Positions 1 through 8,477 of a stretch of DNA of 64,000 bases are shown here, piece by piece. The stretch comes from Flavobacteriaceae bacterium (GTDB lineage Bacteria; Bacteroidota; Bacteroidia; Flavobacteriales; Flavobacteriaceae): positions 1-64,000 of the forward strand of contig JAIPBH010000010.1 in NCBI GenBank assembly GCA_021739635.1, given 5' to 3'. Every line of letters begins with the position of its first letter. Position 1 is the first letter of the stretch. The notes under the pieces were generated by a model. The model ran no database searches, had not been told where the DNA came from, and saw only the letters and a program-made list of their open reading frames with translations. Both the position numbers and the translations under genes were made by a program.

Positions 1-2
1 CT

Positions 3-150
3 AAAGAAACTCCAGCCCAAACCATTAAAAGATTAGAGAAAGAATTGGCTGATGAGAAGCTAAAGAATACTGTCCTTAACACTATGATTGATATATCGGA
101 CAGTCAATATGGTACTCAAATCAGAAAAAAGTTTTCTCCTCTGAAATAAA
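3..150 (+). pseudogene. 3' end of an IS3-family orfA-like transposase helper (runs in from the left edge)
   Basis: Frame 3 reads KETPAQTIKRLEKELADEKLKNTVLNTMIDISDSQYGTQIRKKFSPLK*, which resembles the C-terminus of Bacteroidota IS3 orfA. No orfB follows. Confidence 0.5.
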
Positions 151-511
151 ACCCTGACAATTGAAAATCAATTAGTTATGGTTTTTTTTAATATATCCCC
201 ACATAATCCCCACTTTATTTTATAATAAAACTGCATAAAAAAAAAGTTACTAATTACTATGGATAGGACCGGCATAGTATACCATCCGCAGCGGATAAAA
301 ATGAGCATAGCAATAATTATGTAAATCCTTTTATAGCTTAGGCTCAAAAGAGCTTTTGAGTGGTTGAAAAACTCCCATTGTCAGTGATTCGCTTTTACCG
401 TTTTTTGCTCCTAGTCCACATTTAGCCCACAAATCATTTTAAATTTATATAAACCCATAAAATAATACAGAAACCCTCAGCATATTTTTAAGAGAACCTG
501 ATCTGTTTTAT

Positions 512-596
512 AAATTCCCTAGAGAAATTTATAAAACTCCCTAGGGGAATTGCATGTATTCCCTAGGGGAATTAGTAAATTCCCCTAGGGGATTTT
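512..596. repeat. Four CTAG-centred palindromic repeats (consensus AATTCCCCTAGGGGAATT) with an exact 22-bp period
   Basis: CTAG cores at 519, 541, 563 and 585. Flanks read TTCCCTAGAGAA, CTCCCTAGGGGAA, TTCCCTAGGGGAA and TTCCCCTAGGGGA. Confidence 0.85.
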
Positions 597-601
597 ATTA
601 T

Positions 602-910
602 ATGAACCTGATAAAAAATAAAAATATAGCTGTTCAACTTAAAATGATATCAAAGCAAAACAATATTGCTACACCACCACAAATAAAATATTATCCTTGT
701 GCTGTAAGTCAAGGTACTATAAATTTAGAGCGTGTTGCTCATATTATTTCCAGCAGATCTAGTTTAAGTATAGGTGATTGCGATGGAGTATTATGGCTAT
801 GACCGACGTTATAGGTGAAACTTTAGCTTAAGGACACATGGTTAAGCTAGATAGTTTAGGAACTTTTTCAATAAGCAGCAGTGCCAGTAATAGGCGGTAC
901 TACATTCTAC
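602..910 (+). pseudogene. Decayed HU/HIG-like DNA-binding protein gene
   Basis: MNLIKNKNIAVQLKMISKQNN...YYPCAVSQGTINLERVAHIISSRSSLSIGDCDGVLW, then after a frame change MTDVIGETLA*GHMVKLDSLGTFSISSSA. The HU-like core continues across one frameshift and one TAA. Confidence 0.65.
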
Positions 911-932
911 TTTGCTTTAATTCTTGAATTAA

Positions 933-1853
933 TCATTCTTTATCAGTAAAGATATTTTTACAGACTAATTGATTTTTTGTAATTGCATTATTTTGAATTT
1001 CTTTTATAGTTCTTTCATAATAGTCCTTCAATATGTTTGGCTCAATTATTCTAATGTTATACATCCATTGAAAAAGCCATCCCATTAATTCCCTATTGAT
1101 TCCGCAATTTAAAATCATTTTAGTATTCCCATTCTTTTTAGAAAATTTTTGTGAAGTATGCCAATAATGATTTTTTATGAATTCAGCTAGTACGGCTGAT
1201 ATTTCTATTTTAATATTATAAATTTCAGTATTAATATTTTTTGTAACTCCAAATCTACCCTCTAACTCTTTATTAAACTTATCTATCAGTTCCAATTGGT
1301 TTTTAACATTTTTTGAAATCAATACAGCTTCTAATTGATTTATTCCAAAGATTTGAATACATTTTTTTTTATTGTTAAATCCGCCAACATAAAATGTATT
1401 TCTGTGGTTAATAATTCTTAATGGAATAAATGAAATATTAGTCGTTGTAAAATCAAAATTGTCTCCAGTTTCATCATTAATTAAATTTGTAATTATTATG
1501 GATTTAGATTGTTTGATTGCAGTTTTAATTAATTCATATTTTTCAAAATGATTATCAGTTAATTTTTGTTTGTAAAAATTAGTTTGAATAACCAAATCAT
1601 CTTTATTTATTAATTCATCCTGATTATTTTTTTGAATGGTGTAAAACTTCAAATAATTTCTACGAAAGGTTTTAATGGACTCGTCTTTAGAGAGAAATTT
1701 TTCCACATCAACTAAATCTCTCTGTATTTGCCTTAATGAAATGGTTGAATAAATGACTTCAATTTTTTTTTTCAAATCATGAATAGTAAGGGGATTAACC
1801 CTTAAGTTTTCAATAATAAAATATAATCGGTCAATTTGCTTCATTTTAGTCAT
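933..1853 (-). CDS. WYL-domain transcriptional regulator (HTH plus WYL)
   Basis: N-terminal HTH-like region (RLYFIIENLRVNPLTIHDLKKKI...SLRQIQRDL) and WYL-like segment FIPLRIINHRNTFYVGGFNNKKKCIQIFGINQLEAV. Confidence 0.75.
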   Translation of the reverse strand: MTKMKQIDRLYFIIENLRVNPLTIHDLKKKIEVIYSTISLRQIQRDLVDVEKFLSKDESIKTFRRNYLKFYTIQKNNQDELINKDDLVIQTNFYKQKLTDNHFEKYELIKTAIKQSKSIIITNLINDETGDNFDFTTTNISFIPLRIINHRNTFYVGGFNNKKKCIQIFGINQLEAVLISKNVKNQLELIDKFNKELEGRFGVTKNINTEIYNIKIEISAVLAEFIKNHYWHTSQKFSKKNGNTKMILNCGINRELMGWLFQWMYNIRIIEPNILKDYYERTIKEIQNNAITKNQLVCKNIFTDKE

Positions 1854-2053
1854 TTAATGTCGTAAATGTAATGATTTTTATTAAAGGGGTTTTAATTTTT
1901 TTACTTTTGAAAAAAAAGATGAAATTATATATATTACTTTACCTGTAGTGTATTATAATTTATAGAAAAAAAGGTGTTCGTCTTTGGAATAACTATGAAC
2001 CATATTAAAATTAGCAGTATTAAAATGTACAACGGGTTATTTATTAATTTAAG

Positions 2054-2071
2054 TTTACGGTATTCCGTAAA
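2054..2071. promoter_or_regulatory. Perfect 7-bp-arm inverted repeat TTTACGG-tatt-CCGTAAA; candidate operator
   Basis: Direct reading. It lies between the divergent WYL regulator and the NusG-like gene, just upstream of TACATTTG (2091-2098), which fits the Bacteroidota -7 consensus TAnnTTTG. Confidence 0.5.
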
Positions 2072-2135
2072 TTTTATAAATTATACATCCTACATTTGTA
2101 TCTGATATTTGTTCTTAACAATAGGACTATAACTT

Positions 2136-2597
2136 ATGACGCATTGGTACGTACTTTACACAAAACCAAATAGAGAGAAAAAAGTTTTATCAGAATTACA
2201 AAAACTCGATATTACTGCCTATTGCCCTATGGTTACCACCATACGCCAATACTCAGACCGCAAAAAGAAGGTACAAGTTCCGTTAATTCCAAGAGTTATT
2301 TTTATTCAATGTTTTGAAACTTACAGAAGCAAAGTTTTTAATGTTTCTGGTACGTCACACTATCTTTTTTGGTTAAAAAAACCTGCCATTGTAAAAAACG
2401 AAGAAATTGAAACATTACAAGGGTTGCTAAAAAGCGATATTAATGACGTTCATATTGAAGACATAAAAACTGGAGATACCTATGTTATACAAAACAAGTT
2501 TTTTAATGGGCAGGAAGGCATTGTTAACGAGATTACTAAAAACAGAATTCATTTAACATTAAAAGAGTTGGGAATAAAAATTACTATAAGTAGATAA
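2136..2597 (+). CDS. NusG-like specialised transcription antiterminator (UpxY/RfaH type)
   Basis: MTHWYVLYTKPNREKKVLSELQKL.ITAYCPMV...VPLIPRVIFI is a NusG N-terminal domain; FFNGQEGIVNEI is KOW-like. First gene of a polysaccharide locus. Confidence 0.85.
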   Translation: MTHWYVLYTKPNREKKVLSELQKLDITAYCPMVTTIRQYSDRKKKVQVPLIPRVIFIQCFETYRSKVFNVSGTSHYLFWLKKPAIVKNEEIETLQGLLKSDINDVHIEDIKTGDTYVIQNKFFNGQEGIVNEITKNRIHLTLKELGIKITISR

Positions 2598-2875
2598 CCT
2601 ACTTGTTTTGAAAACTAAAAATCAAGAATAATCATGATGAAAATCATTTTTGTTTTTAAATGTTAAATTTAAATTGCGTTAATATAATACCTTGTATTAA
2701 CAGCTAAAAAAATAAAAGTAGTAACTATAACATGTAACTACCATTGGCGAAGCCATGTAAAATTACCCTTAATCCATAAATCTTTTTCTTAGTTTTTTTA
2801 ACAGCTTTTTTTAATACTATTAAAAGCTCTCTCACTTAAAAAAAAGATTATATAACTGATGCCCCCTTTTATATC

Positions 2876-2971
2876 ATGGACATTATTATAAAAAAATTAT
2901 TTCGTTTTTTAATTATTTCATTGGTAGCTATTTTAGCTTTAACTATGGTTAGCTATGTCATGTTTTCTTAA
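2876..2971 (+). CDS. Candidate 31-aa single-pass membrane peptide
   Basis: MDIIIKKLFRFLIISLVAILALTMVSYVMFS*: basic N-terminus then a hydrophobic helix. Too short for the supplied ORF track. Confidence 0.35.
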   Translation: MDIIIKKLFRFLIISLVAILALTMVSYVMFS

Positions 2972-3095
2972 GCTATTACCTATCAATCATAAAAAAAACT
3001 TTTGTTAAAATACACATGGGTCTTTTAAATACCTATGTTTTTCACATCCTTTTTTTGCCGCACCAAAAACCTATAACCCTAAAAACTAAAATTGT

Positions 3096-3860
3096 ATGAC
3101 TAAAACTAATCTATGCGTTTTTACAACGTGCTTGGTCATGTGTTTTTCTATAGCAAAAGCACAAAATGATTCTATTACCGAAAAAGCAAACAAGTATGTT
3201 TATAATTCCTTAATGGATTCAAATTTCAAACAAGGTAAATCTGCCAGCCATGTTGAAACAAAAGCAACCTCAGAAACTGATGTAAACTATTCTGGCAACT
3301 GGATGCTAGGTGCTGGTATTAATATGATTGAAGATAGCGGCCATCAAAGTTTTGGCGACTTCTTTTCTTTTAAGCATAAAAACTCTGGAAATCCGTTTAT
3401 GGTTCATGTAGAGTACCTAATAAACAGTCAATTTAGTGTAAGCACTACCCTATTACTTAACAAATACCAGTCTGGAAAAGAGGTTCAAGGCCTTACCATT
3501 CAAAGCGCCAGTGAGCCAAGTTATTTTGCTACTGATGTGGCTGTAACATACTATGTGTTAGATATTTCATCTAAACACAAGTTTACGCCTTATGCCACAG
3601 CAGGAACTGGGTACAGACATATAAGTAATTATAGCGCTGCAAACCAAGCAAACGTGCTGGTTGAAATTCCTAAAACCAGAGATATTACCCTAAATGCGGG
3701 GCTTGGAGCTGCTTATTGGTTTCATAAAAATTGGGCCCTAAACATGAGCTATATTGCTAAATTTTCACTAAAAGCTGGGGCTAATAAAAATAATAAAACC
3801 AATCATTTGGTATCCTCATTGGGGGTGATATATCGTTTGCATAACAAAAATTTTGAATAG
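3096..3860 (+). CDS. Outer-membrane beta-barrel protein (OmpA N-terminal-like)
   Basis: Signal peptide, GAGINMIEDSG, alternating hydrophobic strands, terminal GVIYRLHNKNFE. Confidence 0.65.
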   Translation: MTKTNLCVFTTCLVMCFSIAKAQNDSITEKANKYVYNSLMDSNFKQGKSASHVETKATSETDVNYSGNWMLGAGINMIEDSGHQSFGDFFSFKHKNSGNPFMVHVEYLINSQFSVSTTLLLNKYQSGKEVQGLTIQSASEPSYFATDVAVTYYVLDISSKHKFTPYATAGTGYRHISNYSAANQANVLVEIPKTRDITLNAGLGAAYWFHKNWALNMSYIAKFSLKAGANKNNKTNHLVSSLGVIYRLHNKNFE

Positions 3861-3936
3861 ATTTTATAAGGTATTCTAAAAACCTAATGCTAGTTCTCGT
3901 GCCTCGACATGACAAAAAAACGAGTTAAACTATAAC

Positions 3937-4314
3937 ATGACCAAGTTAGTCCTTGAAAAGGAAACCTATAAAATTTTAGGAGCTTGTATAAAAGTCCATA
4001 AAAAATTAGGAAATGGGTTTTCTATAAGCGTATATCGTGAAGCTTTAGCAAAAGAACTAAGCCTTGCTAACATCCCTTTTGAGCAAGATAAAAAACTGCC
4101 TGTTTATTATGAAGGCACACCACTTAACCAAGAGTATGTAGCAGACTTTGTTTGTTTTGATACCATTATGATAGAAATTAAAACCTTAAGCTGTTTAAAT
4201 GAACACCTTAAACAACAAGCGCTAAAGTTTTTAAAATCTACCCGATTAGACATAGGCTATCTGGTAAATTTTGGAGAACGTAGCCTGACCTGGAAACGCT
4301 ATATTAATACTTAA
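3937..4314 (+). CDS. GxxExxY family protein
   Basis: ILGACIKVHKKLGNGFSISVYREALAKEL...FEQDKKLPVYYEG...YVADFVCFDTIMIEIKTLSCLNEHLKQQALKFLKSTRLDIGYLVNFG. Confidence 0.85.
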   Translation: MTKLVLEKETYKILGACIKVHKKLGNGFSISVYREALAKELSLANIPFEQDKKLPVYYEGTPLNQEYVADFVCFDTIMIEIKTLSCLNEHLKQQALKFLKSTRLDIGYLVNFGERSLTWKRYINT

Positions 4315-4674
4315 ACCTTGTATTTATTGCCATAAAACTCATCCGTGTTATTTAAAAAATCTGTGTTATCTGTGAATAAAATGATTGAATCATTAAAACC
4401 TCATCTTAAAGGCTGTCATGCGCCATATTTGTATATCACAAATGGCGTTTGTAAAATTTGTGTTGTTACAAGCCCTTGTAATACGCATTTTACCATGACA
4501 CAAAACAACCAACCTATTCCCTATTATAACCCAGTAACAGTTTCTAACCATACTTTAGAAACTTACGGTGTTTATAACAACATAGCCCACTATTTTTTTG
4601 CAACATGTCATTCATTAACAGATACATTGTCTTTTAATGATGGGTTTGCTATGGGGAAAATTGAAAAAATACCG

Positions 4675-4857
4675 CTTGCAATTATGGTTTGTAATAGCAA
4701 CAAACTAAATGAAACATCAAGTAAATTTTGTGTTTATAAATTAAACCAACTAGGCTAGAACACGCAGATGGAGTTACAACAAGGGATTAAAAAGACTTAT
4801 GAGTGGTTTTGTAGTATATTAAGGAACAATAAAATAGATTTTAGTGAGCATAATTAA
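4675..4857 (+). pseudogene. C-terminal relict of a GDP-L-fucose synthase-like NAD-dependent epimerase
   Basis: MVCNSNKLNETSSKFCVYKLNQLG*NTQMELQQGIKKTYEWFCSILRNNKIDFSEHN*. Matches the Fcl-type end (...PDGT.rKLlDVSKLn.LGW.p...LeeGIkkTYeWf) with TAG where the conserved Trp codon is expected. Confidence 0.6.
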
Positions 4858-6223
4858 GCAGACTATATTTTCAACAAAAGAGTTTATATCTAACTTCTTT
4901 ACAAAAGGGCATGAACGTACCCTTTTAGCGAAAAAAAATATTGCGGCTTCATTTGGCATTAAAGCTATTAGTATTGCAATTAATTTAGCTTTAGTGCCTT
5001 TAACCATTAATTATGTTAACCCAACGCAATATGGTATTTGGTTAACATTAAGTTCCATTGTTGCTTGGTTTAGTTTTTTTGACATTGGTTTTGGCCATGG
5101 ATTACGCAACCGTTTTGCCGAAGCAAAAGCAAATGGGGATTTTGAAAAAGCACGCATATATGTAAGCACCACGTATGCCGTTTTAACATTAATTTTTTTA
5201 GGCGTTTGGTTATTGTTTTTTGTAGTTAACTTTTTTGTGGATTGGAGCAAAATATTAAATGCACCCCAAGAATTAGCGCAAGAGCTATCCACTCTCGCTT
5301 TAATTGTTTTTAGCTTTTTTTGTTTGCAAATTGTTTTAAAAACAATTAATACGGTAATAATTGCAGACCAAAAACCCGCAAAAGCAGCATTTTTTGATAT
5401 GTTGGGGCAGTTAATTGCTTTAGTTACCATCTTTATTTTAACAAAAACAACTCAAGGCTCTCTCATTTATTTAGGATTAGGTTTAGGTTCTGCTCCAATT
5501 ATAATGTTAATGGTTTCATCCTTTGTGTTTTATACTAAACCTTATAAATATTTTGCGCCGTCATTAAAATTTGTACAGTTTACTTATGCAAAAGATATCC
5601 TTGGATTAGGAATAAAGTTTTTTGTTATCCAATTTTCAGCAATTTTTTTCATGCAATCAACAAATATAATTATTAGTCAAATTTTAAGCTCTGAACAAGT
5701 TACGGTTTATAACATTGCCTATAAATATTTTTTTGTTGTTACAACTATTGCAAATATTATTTCAATGCCTTTTTGGTCCAGCTTTACTGAAGCATATGTA
5801 AAAAAAGATTTTATATGGATGAAAAATATTGCTTCAAAGTTTAATCATTTTTGGTTTTTCATTATTCCTATTCTTATTTGTATGTTATATTTTTCAAGTA
5901 TATTTTATCGTTTCTGGATTGGGGATGCAGTAGAAGTACCTTTTGCTATTTCAGGGCTTATGTCAATTCTCGTTTTAATTAATATAAGATTTAATCTTTA
6001 TGTGATACTACTCAATGGTATTGGGAAAATAAGACTTCAATTAAACCTTTACTTATTATCATCGTTTATTTACATTCCTTTAGCTATAATTTTTGGACAT
6101 AAATACAAACTAAACGGAATAATTATTGCAAATATTATTGTTTATTTAATTTTCGCTTTAGTAATACCGTATCAATTAAACCTAATTCTGAAAAAGAAAG
6201 CTAAAGGTATTTGGAATAAATAA
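4844..6223 (+). CDS. Wzx-like flippase / polysaccharide biosynthesis protein (GTG start)
   Basis: Polytopic membrane protein of 459 aa. KKNIAASFGIKAISIAINLALVPLTINYVNPTQYGIWLTLSSIVAWFSFFDIGFGHGLRNRFAEA is a typical MATE/Wzx opening. Confidence 0.85.
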   Translation: MSIIKQTIFSTKEFISNFFTKGHERTLLAKKNIAASFGIKAISIAINLALVPLTINYVNPTQYGIWLTLSSIVAWFSFFDIGFGHGLRNRFAEAKANGDFEKARIYVSTTYAVLTLIFLGVWLLFFVVNFFVDWSKILNAPQELAQELSTLALIVFSFFCLQIVLKTINTVIIADQKPAKAAFFDMLGQLIALVTIFILTKTTQGSLIYLGLGLGSAPIIMLMVSSFVFYTKPYKYFAPSLKFVQFTYAKDILGLGIKFFVIQFSAIFFMQSTNIIISQILSSEQVTVYNIAYKYFFVVTTIANIISMPFWSSFTEAYVKKDFIWMKNIASKFNHFWFFIIPILICMLYFSSIFYRFWIGDAVEVPFAISGLMSILVLINIRFNLYVILLNGIGKIRLQLNLYLLSSFIYIPLAIIFGHKYKLNGIIIANIIVYLIFALVIPYQLNLILKKKAKGIWNK

Positions 6224-6298
6224 ATTTACTGCCTAAAAAAACTTTTTATAAAAATTAGTTATTATAAAAACAAAAAATAAATCTAAAATTTTATATAA

Positions 6299-7177
6299 AT
6301 GAGAAAATTAAAATATTTACTATGGGCAAGTTCAAACTACTTTTCATCAAGTAAATGTCCTATCTGTTCAAGTAATAAAACCAAAGTAATTGATACAAAA
6401 TATTTAGTAACAAAATTGCTGGAGTGTAGTAACTGCAAAATTTTATTTAGACACCCAGTTGATAATCCAAATTTTAATAAAATATTTTATCAAGAGGAGT
6501 ATATTGAAAAAAATTGTTTAGTGACTAATTTACCCAATGATGAGGCTCTTAAAAAAATGATAGAAACTGATTTTGTAGAAACGGACAGAAATGCAAATCG
6601 AATCTATGCAATTATTAAACAACTATATAAAGAATCAGAACTTAATAATCTGCAGATGATAGATTATGGTTCAAGTTGGGGTTATATTAGTTATCAGTTA
6701 ATCCAAAAGGGAATTCAAGTTGAAAGTTTTGAAATCTCGAAGTCGCGTGCAAAATTTGGTAATAGTAAGTTAAGCCTAAATATAAAAACTGCAGAAGACG
6801 AACTTACTGGTGAAAAGGATATTTTTTTTAGTTCACATGTTATAGAGCATCATCCAAATCCATCTGATATGATAGAAAACGCTAAAAATCTATTGAAAGA
6901 TAATGGATTTTTCTATTGTTATTGTCCAAATGGATCTGAAGAATATTTAAAAAAGGATAAAAAGTTATTTCATTTAGCTTGGGGCCAAGTACATCCTTTC
7001 TATCCAAGTAAAAACTATTTTTCCAATCAATTTAAAAATAATCCATACTATATAGGATCAAATTTAAACCCGATAGGAATAAAAAAAATGCTTAATAATG
7101 AACAATATATTGGAGATTTAACGGGTAGCGAATTAATAATTATATCAAAACCAAATATTCATATAAAAGATTCTTGA
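6299..7177 (+). CDS. Class I SAM-dependent methyltransferase with N-terminal zinc-ribbon-like motif
   Basis: CPICSSNKTK...CSNCKILF, MIDYGSSWGYISYQLIQKGIQVESFEISKSRAKFG, SSHVIEHHPNPSDMIENAKNLLKDNGFFYCYCPN. Confidence 0.8.
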   Translation: MRKLKYLLWASSNYFSSSKCPICSSNKTKVIDTKYLVTKLLECSNCKILFRHPVDNPNFNKIFYQEEYIEKNCLVTNLPNDEALKKMIETDFVETDRNANRIYAIIKQLYKESELNNLQMIDYGSSWGYISYQLIQKGIQVESFEISKSRAKFGNSKLSLNIKTAEDELTGEKDIFFSSHVIEHHPNPSDMIENAKNLLKDNGFFYCYCPNGSEEYLKKDKKLFHLAWGQVHPFYPSKNYFSNQFKNNPYYIGSNLNPIGIKKMLNNEQYIGDLTGSELIIISKPNIHIKDS

Positions 7178-7225
7178 TATGTTTCACTCACTTTATTTTA
7201 TCACATTAATAACAATTATTAACTT

Positions 7226-8473
7226 TTGAAAACCATTATATCCACAGGTCAAGGCCGCTTACATTTAATTGATAGTGCACGTGCCATTAAAAATTCAGGT
7301 GTTGAAGTTGAAGTAATTACAGGCTGGGTACCTTCACAAAACTTACCTGATGGTTTTTTAAACTTTATTGGACGGTTTGTTGGGCGAAATAACCTGGCTT
7401 ACGGTTTGCGCAAAAGAAGACCTGCTGAGTTGGAACCTAATGAAATAAAGACCTGTGTGTTTTCTGAATTTTTTATTCAATTTTTATTTATTCTATCAAA
7501 GTTTAAAGTTTTAAAACGAGACAATGCAGCTGTTCTTGGGTGGAAATTATTTGGATGGCAATCAAAGAGATACCTTAAAGATGCACAGATATTCCATGTG
7601 CGTAGTGGAGCTGGACATGGCAGTGCAATAAAAAAAGCTAAAAAAGAAAATATGGTTATTTTGGCAGACCATAGTGCAGCACATCCATATGAAATTTATT
7701 CTCAATTATCTAAAGCTTATAATAAAAAAAATGTTCCGTTTAATCCTGAAACTGGCTTATGGAAGATGGTGCTTGAAGATTGTAAAAACGCTGATTATAT
7801 TTTGGTAAATTCGGAATACGTAAAAAAAACCTTTGTGAAACAAGGATTTAATAGTAATATAATTAGTGTTATACCATTAGGAATTAGATATGATTTTTTA
7901 GGACTAAAAAAGGACTATAAAACTGAGGCTAAAATAAAATTATTATATACTGGCAGCGTAAGAAAATGGAAAGGGGTTCATTTAATTATTGAAGCAGCAA
8001 AAGAACTATTTTCTCAAAATATTCTTTTTGAAATTCATTTGATAGGGAGTATTTCAAACGAAATCGAAATTCCAGAGTATTTGGTTAAAAATAAAATTTT
8101 AATTTTCCATGGTCATGTTCCTCAAGATGAATTAAAATTACATTTAATCAACGCAGATATGTATGTTTTTCCATCATACTGTGAAGGTGCTGCACAATCT
8201 TTAAAAGAAGCGATGGCAGCGGGTTTACCCGTAATAGCAACTGAGCAAAGTGGAGCACCTATAAATCATGACGAAAATGGTTTAATAATTAAAGATGATT
8301 CTTCAAAAGCACTCACTGAAGCTATTCTAATTTTAGCAGATGATAAAAATTTGAGAGAGAAACTAGGGCATAATGCTGCTAAAACAATAAGCGAAAATCA
8401 TACCTGGGAAAAGTATGGAAAAGACGTAGCCAAATTATATGCCACTATTCTTGCTAAAAAAGGCAAGGAATAA
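7226..8473 (+). CDS. Glycosyltransferase family 4 (TTG start)
   Basis: LLYTGSVRKWKGVHLIIEAAKEL, VFPSYCEGAAQSLKEAMAAGLPVIATEQSGAP. Confidence 0.85.
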   Translation: MKTIISTGQGRLHLIDSARAIKNSGVEVEVITGWVPSQNLPDGFLNFIGRFVGRNNLAYGLRKRRPAELEPNEIKTCVFSEFFIQFLFILSKFKVLKRDNAAVLGWKLFGWQSKRYLKDAQIFHVRSGAGHGSAIKKAKKENMVILADHSAAHPYEIYSQLSKAYNKKNVPFNPETGLWKMVLEDCKNADYILVNSEYVKKTFVKQGFNSNIISVIPLGIRYDFLGLKKDYKTEAKIKLLYTGSVRKWKGVHLIIEAAKELFSQNILFEIHLIGSISNEIEIPEYLVKNKILIFHGHVPQDELKLHLINADMYVFPSYCEGAAQSLKEAMAAGLPVIATEQSGAPINHDENGLIIKDDSSKALTEAILILADDKNLREKLGHNAAKTISENHTWEKYGKDVAKLYATILAKKGKE

Positions 8474-8477
8474 TTTT

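Noticed and set aside
512-596. Short repeat array considered as CRISPR
   Set aside because: 22-bp period with ~8-bp non-unique gaps, only four palindromic units and no cas genes; incompatible with repeat/spacer architecture.
3937-4314. GxxExxY protein considered as a possible nuclease or defence component
   Set aside because: This is a widespread small family often found singly; no neighbouring defence genes support such a role here.
4819-5430. Minus-strand ORFs of 62 and 139 aa
   Set aside because: Fully antisense to the Wzx-like flippase gene, with no recognisable domain.
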